Positions 42,046 to 52,314 of a stretch of 64,000 bases of DNA are shown piece by piece. This DNA comes from CAYUST01 sp041908765 (GTDB lineage Bacteria > Patescibacteriota > Gracilibacteria > Absconditabacterales > Absconditicoccaceae). Positions within the stretch are counted from its first letter, which is position 1. Every line of letters begins with the position of its first letter. Location: NCBI GenBank assembly GCA_041908765.1, contig JAYREU010000009.1:20628-84627 (forward strand), in the 5' to 3' direction. A model generated the notes under the pieces. That model was not told the origin of the DNA. It worked only from the letters and a program-made list of their open reading frames with translations, and did not search any database. A program made the translations under genes and the position numbers.

Positions 42046-42399
42046 CTAGCCATGATGGTGGCCATGGCGATGCAAGTAGGTGAAAATATCCTCCTGCCCA
42101 CAAAGCTCGAACAGTAAACGAAAGTGCTCTTCGAGCTTTTTTTTGTTTGCAGGAAGCGTCCTTTCCTCCTGACAGGTCAGTCTAATGGTTGCATCGTGAT
42201 GATTATAATGGTTGTGATAGGTAGTCCTCAACCAGTTCTTTTGGTCTGGAGTGAGGATATGGCATGGTTCAAGGTGAAAATACCCTTCCGCCTTGGTTTC
42301 TCTTTTGTTCACATTTTGACCACCATGTCACCCACTTTTGGAGTGATTTCGGGTAATATGATGAGCAAAAAGCACGGAAATTTGGTCGGGAGTAAGCAT
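42046..42399 (-). CDS. RF-1-domain peptidyl-tRNA hydrolase (ArfB/YaeJ-like)
   Basis: 117 aa, TAG stop. The segment HSKSGGHGGQNVNKRETKAEG carries the GGQ catalytic motif and the N-V-N-K that follows in class I release factor domains; one Gly before it is TGA (42328). Then ATIRLTCQEERTLPANKKK matches the RF-1 domain core, and a His-rich tail ends the protein (YLHRHGHHHG). It lacks the stop-codon-recognition domains, so it should release peptides from stalled ribosomes, like ArfB. This is notable in an organism without UGA termination, where stalled or readthrough ribosomes must be rescued. The start ATG at 42399 is my choice. Confidence 0.75.
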
Positions 42400-42623
42400 G
42401 GAAGCTATAAAATAATAAATGGCTTCAAATAAACATTTTTTACTTATATTTTACAGTATTTTTACATATAGAGTATAGTTATTATTTGAATATTTTACAA
42501 ATTTTTAACAGTTATTATACAATATTTCTTTTCTCTCTCATACTACTGACAAAACTATTTAAACTTGTAATAGAGGTCATACTACGTATACAGAGCAAAC
42601 TACTTTTTTATTATTCTCTCATT

Positions 42624-44111
42624 ATGGAACATCAAACATTACTCGATCAATACCACGTGCACTACAAAAAACTCACGCTTCTAGGACAAGTTGCATCCGT
42701 CCTTTCTCGGGACCAGGAAGTCACCCTACCACCCAAAGCTGCTGAGGAACGTGGCGAGCAAATTGGAATAATCTCCTCACTTGCTCACGAAATGAGCTTA
42801 GATAAGCAATTTGTACGCACTATACGTGAGCTCTTTGCTTTACTCACCACTACCCCTGAGGAGTTCTCACCTCTCGAGCGTCGCTCCATTTATCTGGCAC
42901 ACAAACAACTCGAGCGTGATACCAAGGTAACCTCAGATTTTGTTGAACGCTTCGAGACACTCAAATCGCAAGCACAATCCGTATGGGTAGAAGCGCGCAA
43001 AAACAATAATTTCGCACTGTTTGCACCCTACCTTGAACAAGTTATCGCAATGAGCAAAGACTATGCGCTCACTATCGAACCCTCCGCTGACCCATATGAT
43101 ACGTTGCTCGATCTGTACGAAGAAGGAGCATCCCAGTACCTCTACGATACCGTTTTCACTCCCCTCCAAAGTGACCTTCGTTCACTTATCCAACAACTGC
43201 CCAAAAATCAACCTGCGCCCCTCAACTTACCAAAAGAGATATACACCGCTCCCCGTTTGCTCAAACTGCTCAAAGAACTCGCTACCAATGTCTGATTTGA
43301 TATGGAAGCAGGAGCAATTGCTGAAGTGCATCACCCGTTTATGACCACGCTCGGTATTCATGACCACCGTATCAATACAAGATTTGAGTCGCCTTTGGAT
43401 GCAATTACGAGTCTGGTGCACGAACTGGGACATGGTTTGTATGAGCAATACGTCAATACTGCCCAACGTTACACACCTACAGATAGTGGTGCATCGATGG
43501 GGATACATGAGTCACAATCTCGCACCCTCGAAAATATCATAGGGAGGAGCACCTGATTCAGTACCTATCTAGCGAATTTGCTCAACAAACATTTCCCCGA
43601 GAATAGCATCAGTGCACAAGACTTGCATGCGGAGCTCAACCGTGCAGTGCCCTCACTCATCAGAGTCGAATCCGACGAACTCACCTACAATATGCACATA
43701 TTGCTCAGATATGAACTCGAAAAACAGCTCATGAATGGCTCATTGGCAGTCGCAGATCTCCCCGCCAAACGAAATGAGCTTATGCAGCACTATCTGGGTG
43801 TTACTCCTCCGACTGACAAAGAAGGTTGCCTCCAGGATGTCCATCGATCATGTGGGTTGATATGATACTTTCCTACCTACTTACTCGGGAATATCTACGC
43901 TGGACAGTTCTTTGAGCAATTTAGTAGTGCTCATCCCCAGCGAGAGACTGAAGTTGCACAAGGCAATTTCACCAGCTATTTCACGCGATACAAAGAACAC
44001 ATTCGACACCATGGTGCTGCCTTTGCACCACAAACTTTGGTACACAACGTCTGCGCTACAGGCGTAGACAGTACCCCATTCATCGCATACCTGAGAAGAA
44101 AGTACACATAA
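42624..44111 (+). CDS. M32 family carboxypeptidase (Taq type)
   Basis: 495 aa, TAA stop, four TGA. The zinc motif HELGH lies at residues 266-270 (LVHELGHGLYEQ), with the second zinc-side segment GIHESQSRTLEN 30 residues later and a conserved SFDMEAGAIAEVHHPF-like region before. Length fits the M32 family (about 500 aa). It trims C-terminal amino acids from peptides in the cytoplasm, so it may help an amino-acid-dependent epibiont. I place the start at MEHQTLL (42624); an upstream in-frame ATG would add a membrane-like stretch that the family lacks. Confidence 0.9.
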
Positions 44112-44189
44112 AAAATATTTTTCTTTATTTTTTCTTGAGATATTCCTTGCAAAAAAGAGGAATTTGTATATACTGAACAAGTTCACTAT

Positions 44190-44237
44190 AAGCCGTCCGT
44201 TCTACCTCTCGTGGGTTGTATCGTCCGGCTTTTTTTG
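44190..44237 (+). terminator. Terminator after the carboxypeptidase gene
   Basis: AGCCG pairs with CGGCT, with a second short pairing inside a long loop, followed by seven T. It overlaps the stop region of the convergent NYN gene. Confidence 0.65.
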
Positions 44238-44738
44238 TGCCTGAATTTTTGATTTCAAGAGATGTACATTGATAAGCATTTTACCCGCTGCTTTTCTCAG
44301 TAACCATGATGCATTACTAGCATTAGGCACCAAAACACCACTAAAAACTCCCTTCTCTTTCCAAAATGAAACTAGTACAGCAAAGTCACCATCTCACGAA
44401 AATAAGTATCATTGTGAACACCTTTTCTCATAGACGTCTCTCACTGCCTCCAAAATAAGCTCTGCGTCGATATTTCATTTTATATATACCTTTTGTGATC
44501 AGTGTAGCTTATTTCAGGTAACATAGGAAGATGTTTGTTTAAAAACCAGTATATATCCAAGTTTTTGTAGATAGTCATACAATCAAATATACTCTTTTCT
44601 CCAACCCAAGAAAATCTTTGCTTGTTCCATAGCAAATGTGTCTCTTATATAGATCAAAAATTTCTTCCAATCTATTGTCCAACCAGATGCTTGTGTCCCT
44701 AAATGGGCATTTTGACAATCGATATAGATAATACGCAT
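44202..44738 (-). CDS. NYN domain (PIN-like) nuclease
   Basis: 178 aa, TAG stop at 44202-44204, with seven or so TGA, so it has no standard-code ORF. MRIIYIDCQNAH gives the first catalytic Asp and Asn, NIDAELILEAV the second acidic patch, and YLFSGDGDFAVLVSFW the SGDGDF signature, where the first Gly is TGA (44394). The NYN family has a PIN-like nuclease fold acting on RNA. A basic C-terminus (KSKIQAQKKPDD) may bind RNA. It is tail to tail with the M32 gene. Recovering it depends entirely on UGA = Gly. Confidence 0.85.
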
Positions 44739-44888
44739 AGGTGTTTTTTCAGTAGAAAAAAAAGTATGGCGATATGTATATGCATAAAGAAAATAAAGGC
44801 AGATAAAAAGAATATGACAGGAATTTTTTAATACACAAAATACTTGCTATATTCCTAAATTACTATATAAGCAAAAAAATCAAAGTTT

Positions 44889-45590
44889 ATGAAAACAAAA
44901 GCAAAAGTTAGAGCTACCGCGAAAGAAATGCTACCCAACAGAAGCCTAGTACATACTGCTAGAGAAGTGATCAGAGCGATCTATCATGAGAAACGACAAA
45001 GCATACTGCAGTATGTCATAGCACATCCCAATTGCCATGTGAACTCTATCTATAGGGCACTTGGGTTGGAACAAAGCGTTACCTCATTATTTTTACAAGA
45101 GTTGGCTGAGGTGAATATAGCTATCTTGCAGGATAATGGTCGGTTTGTAGAAGTCAGTATTAATCAAGAGCGACTAGCCAATGTCTATAGATGGATAGCA
45201 GAACTCTATGCAATTATGCTCCAATACGTAGAGGACCCCAAGATTACTATTACCAAAAAAGTTTCAGGTGAGCGCCTAATGGCAAAACAAGTAAGCGTGG
45301 ATGAAAAAGCGGTCAGAAGTGTGACGCACGTGCTTCGTGCATTTGATAACATGCACAAACGTAAGCTACTGAAACATCTCCTGGCAAGCGATCAAGAAAT
45401 TTCGGTGACTGACTTGTACATCATGGTACGAGGAGATCAAGCACCAACCTCCAACTACCTTTCTCGGCTCAAGTCGTTGGAACTCGTAAGCGCACGACGA
45501 GAAGGTAAGTTTATGCGCTACAAAGCGTACAGAAAATATATTGTAGCGCTACAAAGCTACATCGAAAAATCACCTCTTTGAAAGCAGTAG
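44889..45590 (+). CDS. Tandem ArsR-like winged-helix transcription regulator
   Basis: 233 aa, TAG stop two codons after a TGA. Two winged-helix domains in one chain: HEKRQSILQYVIAHPNCHVNSIYRALGLEQS in the first half and KRKLLKHLLASDQEISVTDLYIMVRG in the second, each with an ArsR-type recognition pair and short wing (LVSARREGKFMRYKAY). No metal-binding Cys pairs are visible. Ending at its own terminator, and 240 bases from the RND transporter's end on the other strand, it could still regulate an efflux function, but no link can be shown. Confidence 0.72.
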
Positions 45591-45597
45591 AATACGC

Positions 45598-45627
45598 AAA
45601 AGACCTCCGCATCGGGAGGTCTTTTTT
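45598..45627 (+). terminator. Rho-independent terminator
   Basis: AAGACCTCC pairs with GGAGGTCTT around GCATCG, followed by six T. It ends the tandem-HTH gene. Beyond it about 190 bases to 45820 hold nothing I can identify. Confidence 0.88.
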
Positions 45628-45820
45628 AGTTCGCCCTCCAAAAGCATCATTTGCATCTTCATAACGAAGTATGATTGATGCAATGATATTTCTCTCACAA
45701 AAAATACGTAGTGATTTTGGAAGCACAAACTATCGATAAGATTATTTAGTAGCAATCTCAGAACAATAGGTCTCAATTTTTAAGTCTCAATTCTTAAATC
45801 TTAAGTCTTAACTCTCAATG

Positions 45821-48800
45821 CTACTCTCCTTTCCAACGATCCTCTACCTCCCATCCAAGCACTGCATCATACACCGTTTGTTTCTTGTCGCTCAATCGCA
45901 CACGTCGGACATTATACAAACACCATCCTGCGATGATAAGCATACCTATACCAGAAAGTGCTGGGACAACTGAAGCAAGTCACAAACAAATACCACCAAC
46001 GACAAAGGGTGCAAGTTTGAAAACTACTCTACCGATGACCATACGTCGAGGCAGGAGTGATGCATGCTTGAGTGGACGCGCATATATGCCGACAATTTTC
46101 TCCACCAGCGTGTGTTTGTTGTGACGTTTTGCACGGATGAGATGGATAAGGTAAGCGACTGCTAGCACGGCAGTAGCTCCTCACATCGCTTGCATGAAGA
46201 CATCACCACCTCGTTCTATGAAGCCCAATGCCGCCACCATACCCGTGATTCACACGCCACCACCAACACATAAGATAATTCGCATGAGCGGTGCTACTAT
46301 ACCTCTTTTGAGAACATGCACGAGTTTTGCTCTTTCGAGATACAACAACGGAATAACGAAAATAGTGAGCATTGTCGTGACCGCCAGTCCAAACATGACC
46401 GTATACGAAAGTCCAGCAAAGAACTTATCTTGTAATGCAGTAGGCAAGAGACCAAAGACGGTATTGAGCTGTGTAAGTAAGATCGGTTGCAAACGAGTCT
46501 TCCCAGAATCAATCACCGCCGCATCAGGCGTCATACCTCTGGCGACATTGGTGTTAATTTTATCAATGAAGACGATAGCGATGTTTACGACAATTCACGT
46601 CAGTGCAATGAAGCCAATACCAAACGCCATACTATAGGAGTTTCAGGTGATCGTGAGACCAATATTTGCACCCAAGAATCCCATCAACACCGTATACATG
46701 ATGATGATCGGCTGGCTATAACTATTGAACTGCAAGACCAAAATACCGAATATCAACAACAAGGATACAACAAATGCGGTCACGGTCGTTTGGATCAAAT
46801 CTGCGTTCTCCTGGTTCTCACCGCCCTGTTCATAACGAATGCCACTAGGTAATTGGAAGGTACGCATGAGTTCATCGACTGCTGCTTGTACCTCTGTCGG
46901 AGTCACTCCTTCTTGCACATCACTCGATATTGTGATAGTGATATTGGTGTCTTCTCTTTGAATCGAAGTGATTGCTTTGGTGACGACATACTCACCGAAC
47001 GTCCCGAGTACAACTTCTTGTTTTGGGGATTGGAGCGTCACATCCAAAAAACGTTGCGGATCAAACACGTTGGTGAAATCTGCATTGTGTACTTTGATAT
47101 CTAGGTCTTGGTCATTGATTCTGAGTGACCCTGCTCCCAATCATTGGGTCATAGCAGATAGCTGTGAGCCTACTTCACGTGGCGTCAGTCCAAACTGCTG
47201 AAGACGATTTCGATCTAACGTGAACACAAACTGTCCTGGAGTGCCTTTGCTCGAATTGGACACATTCTTGGTACCGGGGATTGCTTTGACAGCTAGCTCA
47301 ATCTCTTTGGAGGTAGCGATCAGTTGCTCCAAATATTCATTCGACGTTGCAATGAGTTTGATACCAATAGCACTACTTCCTGGAGGTCATTTTGCTTGGA
47401 TATCAGAGTTGATCGTATATCCTTGTGAGACCAACGGTTGCAATGCTTTTTGAATTCCTTCCTCTACTTCAAAACTGGACTTCATGCCTTTTCTCTCTGA
47501 GGGCTTGAGCAACTCAACATTCACATCAATACTATCTTGATTGACCGTCCACTGATAGGCACGAATCTCGGGATAGACAGACACCGCAGCTTCAATCTCA
47601 GGGAGTAACGTCTTGAGTACCTCCTCGTTGGTGCCGGGTTTCGCCTGGATAGTGAGTGAGAGAAAGGGATTATCCTCAGACGGAAATAACTCAAATCACA
47701 AACGTGAGCCTAGTAACACAAACGATAAGATAGTGGCTACGAGAGGAAACAAGATTGCAAGCAACTTTCTTTTGGGAGAGGCCATGAGTCGATGCATCTT
47801 CGCAATATACCAATCAGTGATACCATTGATGATTCTATCACGTCTGTTTTGTTGTGCCAAAAATACTTCTGTTTTTCCTTTTCTTTCTTCTTCCAAGACT
47901 TCTCTTTCTTCGTCTGACAAGTACTCTTCTTCGATGATTCCTTTCATAAAGGTTTTCTTTTTACCGGTCAGCTTGTAGTATAATGCGGAGTTCACCGTCA
48001 GGGAAACTGCCAAACCTGCTACGAGCGTTGAAAAAATAGTGATAGGAATATAGGCCAGGAACTTCCCGAGGATGCCCGGCAATGAAAGCATAGGGAGATA
48101 GACGATACACGCCGTAGCAGTCGATGCAATCAAGGGAATACTAAACTCTCTCACCGAGAGCAGAATTGCCGAGGTTGGATTGTAACCCGCTTTCATTTTC
48201 TCATACGCACCTTGGATGATCACCGTCGTCGTATCAATCGCAATTCCCAGACAAATAATGAAACTGAAATTCGTCAAAAAGTTGAGTGAGTTCCCGAGGA
48301 TTTGTAACACAATGAACGATATCATAAACGCCAACGGCAACGACACCGTTGCAATAAGTGACTCCTTCCATCCCAAATACAAGAGAATAGAGACGAAGAC
48401 AATCAGCAGTGTCTCAGCTGCGTTACCCGACAGTTCACGATAATCATCACGAATGAGTTCTGCCATATCCTGCACGTAGGTGTGTTTCAATCACGCAAAT
48501 CACAAGGTAGCTAGTTCTTGTTCGATGACAACTTTGGCATTCTCAGATGAGGTAAAAATATTCTCACCTGCTTGCTTGTTGATCACCAGAGAGACTAATA
48601 CGTTTCAGGTAAGTCCGAAACCTCACGCACCTCTCTGGCGCTCATCGACGGGATCTACCGTAATCTGCGCCACTTGCTCGAGTGGCACGGGTCATGCAAT
48701 AGTTGCTAATGGAACGGAACGTAACTGTTCCACTGATGTAATTTCTCCCTGCATTCTCACATCATAATCCAACTCTCCTACGACAAAATTGCCGAGCGGT

Positions 48801-49474
48801 TGGTTTATATTGTAGGCGCGAATCGTTTGCGCAATTTGATTGAGGGAAAGACCCATTTGATCAGCCTTGGCTTGATCGACAGCTACTTGTATTTCTTGTT
48901 CTGCTTTGCCATCGATGTCTATTCTATTGATACCACCTTTGCCTTCGAGACGATGTTTGAGCTCTTGTGCTTTACGTTGCATATATTGCTGACTATACAC
49001 ATTCGCATCACCATACAGGAGCAACGTAAACATCATTTCATTGTCGGTCGACAGTGCAGATACTTGTGGATCATTGGCATCTGCAGGCAAATCAGCCTTA
49101 TCTACTGCATCTTTGATATCCACGAGCGCCTTGCTCTCATCTGCATCGGTCTCGAGTTCTGCGGTAATAAAAGAAATTCCTTGATTGCTGGTAGAACTAA
49201 TCTTCTTGATCGCATCGATATCCTTGATCTCTGCTTCGATATGTTGAGTAATCAGTGTGTCGATATCTACCGGATTGACGCCTGGATAACTTGTTACGAT
49301 AGAAATAATACCGAACTTGATAGTAGGGCTTGATTCTTTTGGAATACTAACGAGTGCGAAACTCCCCAAGAAGATAATCAACGCCATCACCAAAAAAGAT
49401 ATCCTCCAATATCTCACCCAAAAGCCAAAAAATCACTTTGACCACTCCAATTGACGTCTACTAAACTCTGCCAT
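45821..49474 (-). CDS. RND-superfamily efflux transporter (AcrB-like)
   Basis: 1217 aa, TAG stop. Six ORF pieces under the standard code are one frame. N-terminal helix (ISFLVMALIIFLGSFALVSIPKESSP, the family's periplasmic entry PKE-x-x-P), porter domain, then the helix bundle containing the proton-relay region (LNFLTNFSFIICLGIAIDTTTVIIQGAYEKM has the paired acidic residues), a second half SSDVQEGVTPTEVQAAV and LQFNSYSQPIIIMYTVLMGF, and GIVVNIAIVFIDKIN. It exports drugs, metals or lipids with proton antiport. RND pumps usually need a periplasmic adaptor and, in Gram-negatives, a TolC; neither is next to it. A C-terminal cytoplasmic region has the highly charged loop EEEYLSDEEREVLEEERKG-like in the middle. 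Confidence 0.88.
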
Positions 49475-49647
49475 ACTCCCGCAATATATAACAAATAAAC
49501 AATACGTTCATTATAGGGAAAACCCGTATTTTCTCCCAAAACATACGCACCACTCTAGCCATTTTTGTTCTAAAAACAAGATGAGTATGTATTTCATATT
49601 GACTATATAGATAAGATGCATATAAACTATTTGTAAACACAAAAACC

Positions 49648-50286
49648 ATGGAAAAGCAATTACCAACGATCATTAGCATTATTACGAACAAAGATGGTAC
49701 CTATACGGGCGACCTCAAAGTATACTTCCGCATTATCATGCGTGCTCCCAATGTCCTCAATCCCTACCATGGGATACGACATATGTTGCACGTGCTGTGG
49801 GAGTGTTATCAAGGGGCAATCGCCCTGGGTATAGACGGAGATAAACTGAGATGCCTGCTCATCGCAGCACTCTTCCATGACTATGATCATACGGGACAAC
49901 CGGGTGATGATAGCAAAAATATTGAACGTGCAGTTGCAGGGATGAAAAAACATCTGCTACCCGAAGACAAAAAGCATGGGACGACTATTGAAAGTCTGAT
50001 CCGTGGTACGCACTATCCGCACAGCGGAGATCCTTCGTCCAATCTCCATGCGTTGTTGCGGGATGTTGACCTTGCGCAAGGGTTGAGTGAAAGCTGGATT
50101 GAACTGGTCCTCTTTCGTCTCGGCGTTGAAAAAGGCAACACGATGGAGAGTATGCTCCAGCAGCAAGAACGTTTTCTTCTCAACTTGTCCGAACAGTTTC
50201 AAACCAACTGGGCCAAAAGACATTTCTCTACTGCTCTCTCCAACCGCCTCATCGAGGTGCGTGAGATGATGCAGGTATTAACGTAA
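49648..50286 (+). CDS. HD-domain phosphohydrolase
   Basis: 212 aa, TAA stop, no TGA. The metal-binding pattern is present: H41 and H45 in PYHGIRHMLHVL, then H77 and D78 in AALFHDYDHTG, with a later acidic partner in RDVDLAQGLSES. Cyclic-nucleotide-phosphodiesterase-type HD domains have H-x3-H then H-D, as here. Substrate unknown (cyclic or linear nucleotides are typical). Confidence 0.8.
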   Translation: MEKQLPTIISIITNKDGTYTGDLKVYFRIIMRAPNVLNPYHGIRHMLHVLWECYQGAIALGIDGDKLRCLLIAALFHDYDHTGQPGDDSKNIERAVAGMKKHLLPEDKKHGTTIESLIRGTHYPHSGDPSSNLHALLRDVDLAQGLSESWIELVLFRLGVEKGNTMESMLQQQERFLLNLSEQFQTNWAKRHFSTALSNRLIEVREMMQVLT

Positions 50287-50312
50287 AAATTATTAACAAG
50301 AAAAAAAAATGT

Positions 50313-51035
50313 ATGGAAAAGAAGAAATTGCTCTCATTAAAAACTGTCATGGACAGTGAAATCAAAGGGATAACCTGGGAAAACGTTCATCATTTGGGCA
50401 AGAACAACATAGGTCTCCTCGTGAAAGGTCTTCGAGAAGCTCTGCGGGAATACAAAAAACAGTCAACAGAGCTCTTGCAATCGTATAAGAAATTTCCTCA
50501 AGGAACAGCAGAATACAAAGAAAGGAAATTATTGGAAGTTGCCAGGGCATGTGTGATCACGCATCGCAAAGAGGTAATTGCAGAGTTAGTTTCGATCTCA
50601 AGGGAGTTACCAAACATGCCGTTGCTTCCTCAATTCCAGAAAGAACTCACCTTTGGTGAAACATTTTACCAGTTTGATTATGCTAAAGGAGTTTGGGTAG
50701 ACAAGTTCTACTTCTACTGCATTCCAAGTAGTCATCTCTTTCCAAGTAGTAGTCTCTATGAGAAATGGATTTCACTAACAGAACTTAGGTTACTTCAACA
50801 GCAGAAGAAGAATAAACCTTTTCTTGCGCTATGGAAAAAACATAGACCCAAAAGGTATGATCTCAAAGAACTACTGCCGATAGCGCTCCCGACAGATGAA
50901 GAGATGCTTGAAAAGCGTATAGCGGTCGCCACTACACATATGCAGTCGCTAGAATTCAGTCGGGTCAAAGATAATTTGGCAATACTCATTATGCAAGATA
51001 AGGAACGTTTAGACGTTTTAAGAAAAGATAATTAG
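50313..51035 (+). CDS. Unknown paralogous family, member 1
   Basis: 240 aa, TAG stop, no TGA. Opens with ITWENVHHLGKNNIGLLVKG and has a central part LTFGETFYQFDY and a later WISLTELRLLQQQKKNKPFL. The following gene shows the same blocks (WESVQVIGKNNIQYL, WRLGEPVIYVW and WMSLSDARLLQKQQDNKQFM), so the two are tandem duplicates. No catalytic motif or membrane segment is visible and I do not recognise the family. It is spaced 27 bases from both neighbours, suggesting one operon. Confidence 0.7.
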   Translation: MEKKKLLSLKTVMDSEIKGITWENVHHLGKNNIGLLVKGLREALREYKKQSTELLQSYKKFPQGTAEYKERKLLEVARACVITHRKEVIAELVSISRELPNMPLLPQFQKELTFGETFYQFDYAKGVWVDKFYFYCIPSSHLFPSSSLYEKWISLTELRLLQQQKKNKPFLALWKKHRPKRYDLKELLPIALPTDEEMLEKRIAVATTHMQSLEFSRVKDNLAILIMQDKERLDVLRKDN

Positions 51036-51062
51036 TAACAAGAAAATTTTTAAAAAAAGATT

Positions 51063-51833
51063 ATGAAACAAAAAATCATGTCCTTAGATCGTGCCTTTTT
51101 GGGTGCAATTCCTTGGCTCAGCTGGGAAAGTGTTCAAGTGATCGGCAAAAACAACATTCAGTATCTCATTGCGATGATCAATGAGGAAGTGATAGCACCT
51201 ATAGAAGGTGATTACAAAGATCTGAAAAAAGAGCTACTCACGTATCGTCAAGATGCAATTGCAAGCAAAGAACTCAGCGATGAGCTTAATCTATGCAAAC
51301 GCAAATTGGAGAATCGCAAAACGTGTATCCTAGAGCTTCGCACCATTGCTCAGACTTCCACTCACATGCCTTGTCTTGTATCCATGCAAGGATACAAAAA
51401 ATGGCGTTTGGGGGAACCCGTCATCTATGTATGGAAAGGTAAGTGGCGTTATGGTTTTCTCTTGTATGCTAATAGTGCACAAGCGTGTATCCTGCGATGC
51501 AAAAAGGATTTTGATGGTCAACAAATGCTAGTGTACTCCTCTGTGGAAACAGCGAGTTGGATGTCTCTCTCCGATGCCAGACTCTTGCAGAAACAACAAG
51601 ACAACAAGCAGTTTATGGAGCTTTGGCAACAATCCAAACTTAGTAGTTTCTTCTATGGAAACTATCATGATGAACTGGCAAAACTACTTACGATGTCACT
51701 CTGTACTCCCAAAGAAGTACTTGCACTGCGCAAAGCGAGCAAAAAAACTTTCATCAAAAAGCAGAAGAAGAAAAGTGAAGAGTCCGGGGCAACAAAATAT
51801 GCAGTTGAACTAGCGAGTCAAATAAAATCTTAA
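51063..51833 (+). CDS. Unknown paralogous family, member 2
   Basis: 256 aa, TAA stop, no TGA. Shares its GKNNI block, the GEP-x-Y/W centre and the RLLQ-x-Q-x-x-x-K block with the preceding gene but differs elsewhere, including a Lys-rich C-terminus (KKTFIKKQKKKSEE). The two copies have diverged enough that they are not a recent duplication. Function unknown; the next gene starts 3 bases later. Confidence 0.7.
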   Translation: MKQKIMSLDRAFLGAIPWLSWESVQVIGKNNIQYLIAMINEEVIAPIEGDYKDLKKELLTYRQDAIASKELSDELNLCKRKLENRKTCILELRTIAQTSTHMPCLVSMQGYKKWRLGEPVIYVWKGKWRYGFLLYANSAQACILRCKKDFDGQQMLVYSSVETASWMSLSDARLLQKQQDNKQFMELWQQSKLSSFFYGNYHDELAKLLTMSLCTPKEVLALRKASKKTFIKKQKKKSEESGATKYAVELASQIKS

Positions 51834-51836
51834 GTC

Positions 51837-52265
51837 ATGCAACCAGAACTAATTTTATCGATTCTTTGTCTGATAACGGTACTCGTGGAATATCTCCATG
51901 CCAAGGACGAACAATACTATGCATTTGCGAGAGGAAGCATGCCACAATTCACGGGCATAGATTTCAGCAGAAGGGCTGAACTCCTCAGCTCCTCCAAAAC
52001 GGAAAGCGCATTTATTGTGTATAAAGTCATGATGCGTATACTCTTTATACTGCTCTGCATCTTCATACTCCCCTACGCATGGGCAAAGTTATTTGGCTAC
52101 TGTTTGATTGGAATCTACTTCCTCTATCAACATCATCATCTCTATGAGTGGTATGTACTGAAAAAGGAAAATCACGGCAGACGCACTGCCTGGATGTTCA
52201 CCCTGATTACGATCGTGTGGTGGTGGCAGGTGGCCAAACTCATAATGGTGTACTTTTCGACCTGA
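51837..52265 (+). CDS. Small membrane protein apparently ending at TGA
   Basis: 142 aa to the TGA at 52263, with three membrane helices (LILSILCLITVLVEYL, VMMRILFILLCIFILPYAWA, LFGYCLIGIYFLY) and a fourth near the end (WMFTLITIVWWWQVAKLIMVYF). If TGA is Gly the frame continues through a terminator and antisense to the protease gene as far as a TAA at 52824, which is implausible. A terminator begins 22 bases after this TGA. With the small gene at 25467 this is one of two candidate genuine TGA ends, both followed by TGG. Confidence 0.6.
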   Translation: MQPELILSILCLITVLVEYLHAKDEQYYAFARGSMPQFTGIDFSRRAELLSSSKTESAFIVYKVMMRILFILLCIFILPYAWAKLFGYCLIGIYFLYQHHHLYEWYVLKKENHGRRTAWMFTLITIVWWWQVAKLIMVYFST

Positions 52266-52287
52266 TGGAGGAATTCCTTCATCGTTG

Positions 52288-52314
52288 ATCTCTCCTTTTT
52301 GGAGAGATTTTTTT
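52288..52314 (+). terminator. Rho-independent terminator
   Basis: ATCTCTCC-TTTTT-GGAGAGAT stem with six T following. It ends the plus-strand gene set 49648-52265; its T-run reaches the stop of the convergent protease gene. Confidence 0.9.

Noticed and set aside
42046..42399. Apparent frameshift in the RF-1-domain gene
   Set aside because: On careful reading GGT CAA AAT GTG AAC AAA is one frame (GGQNVNK); the gene is intact with one TGA as Gly.
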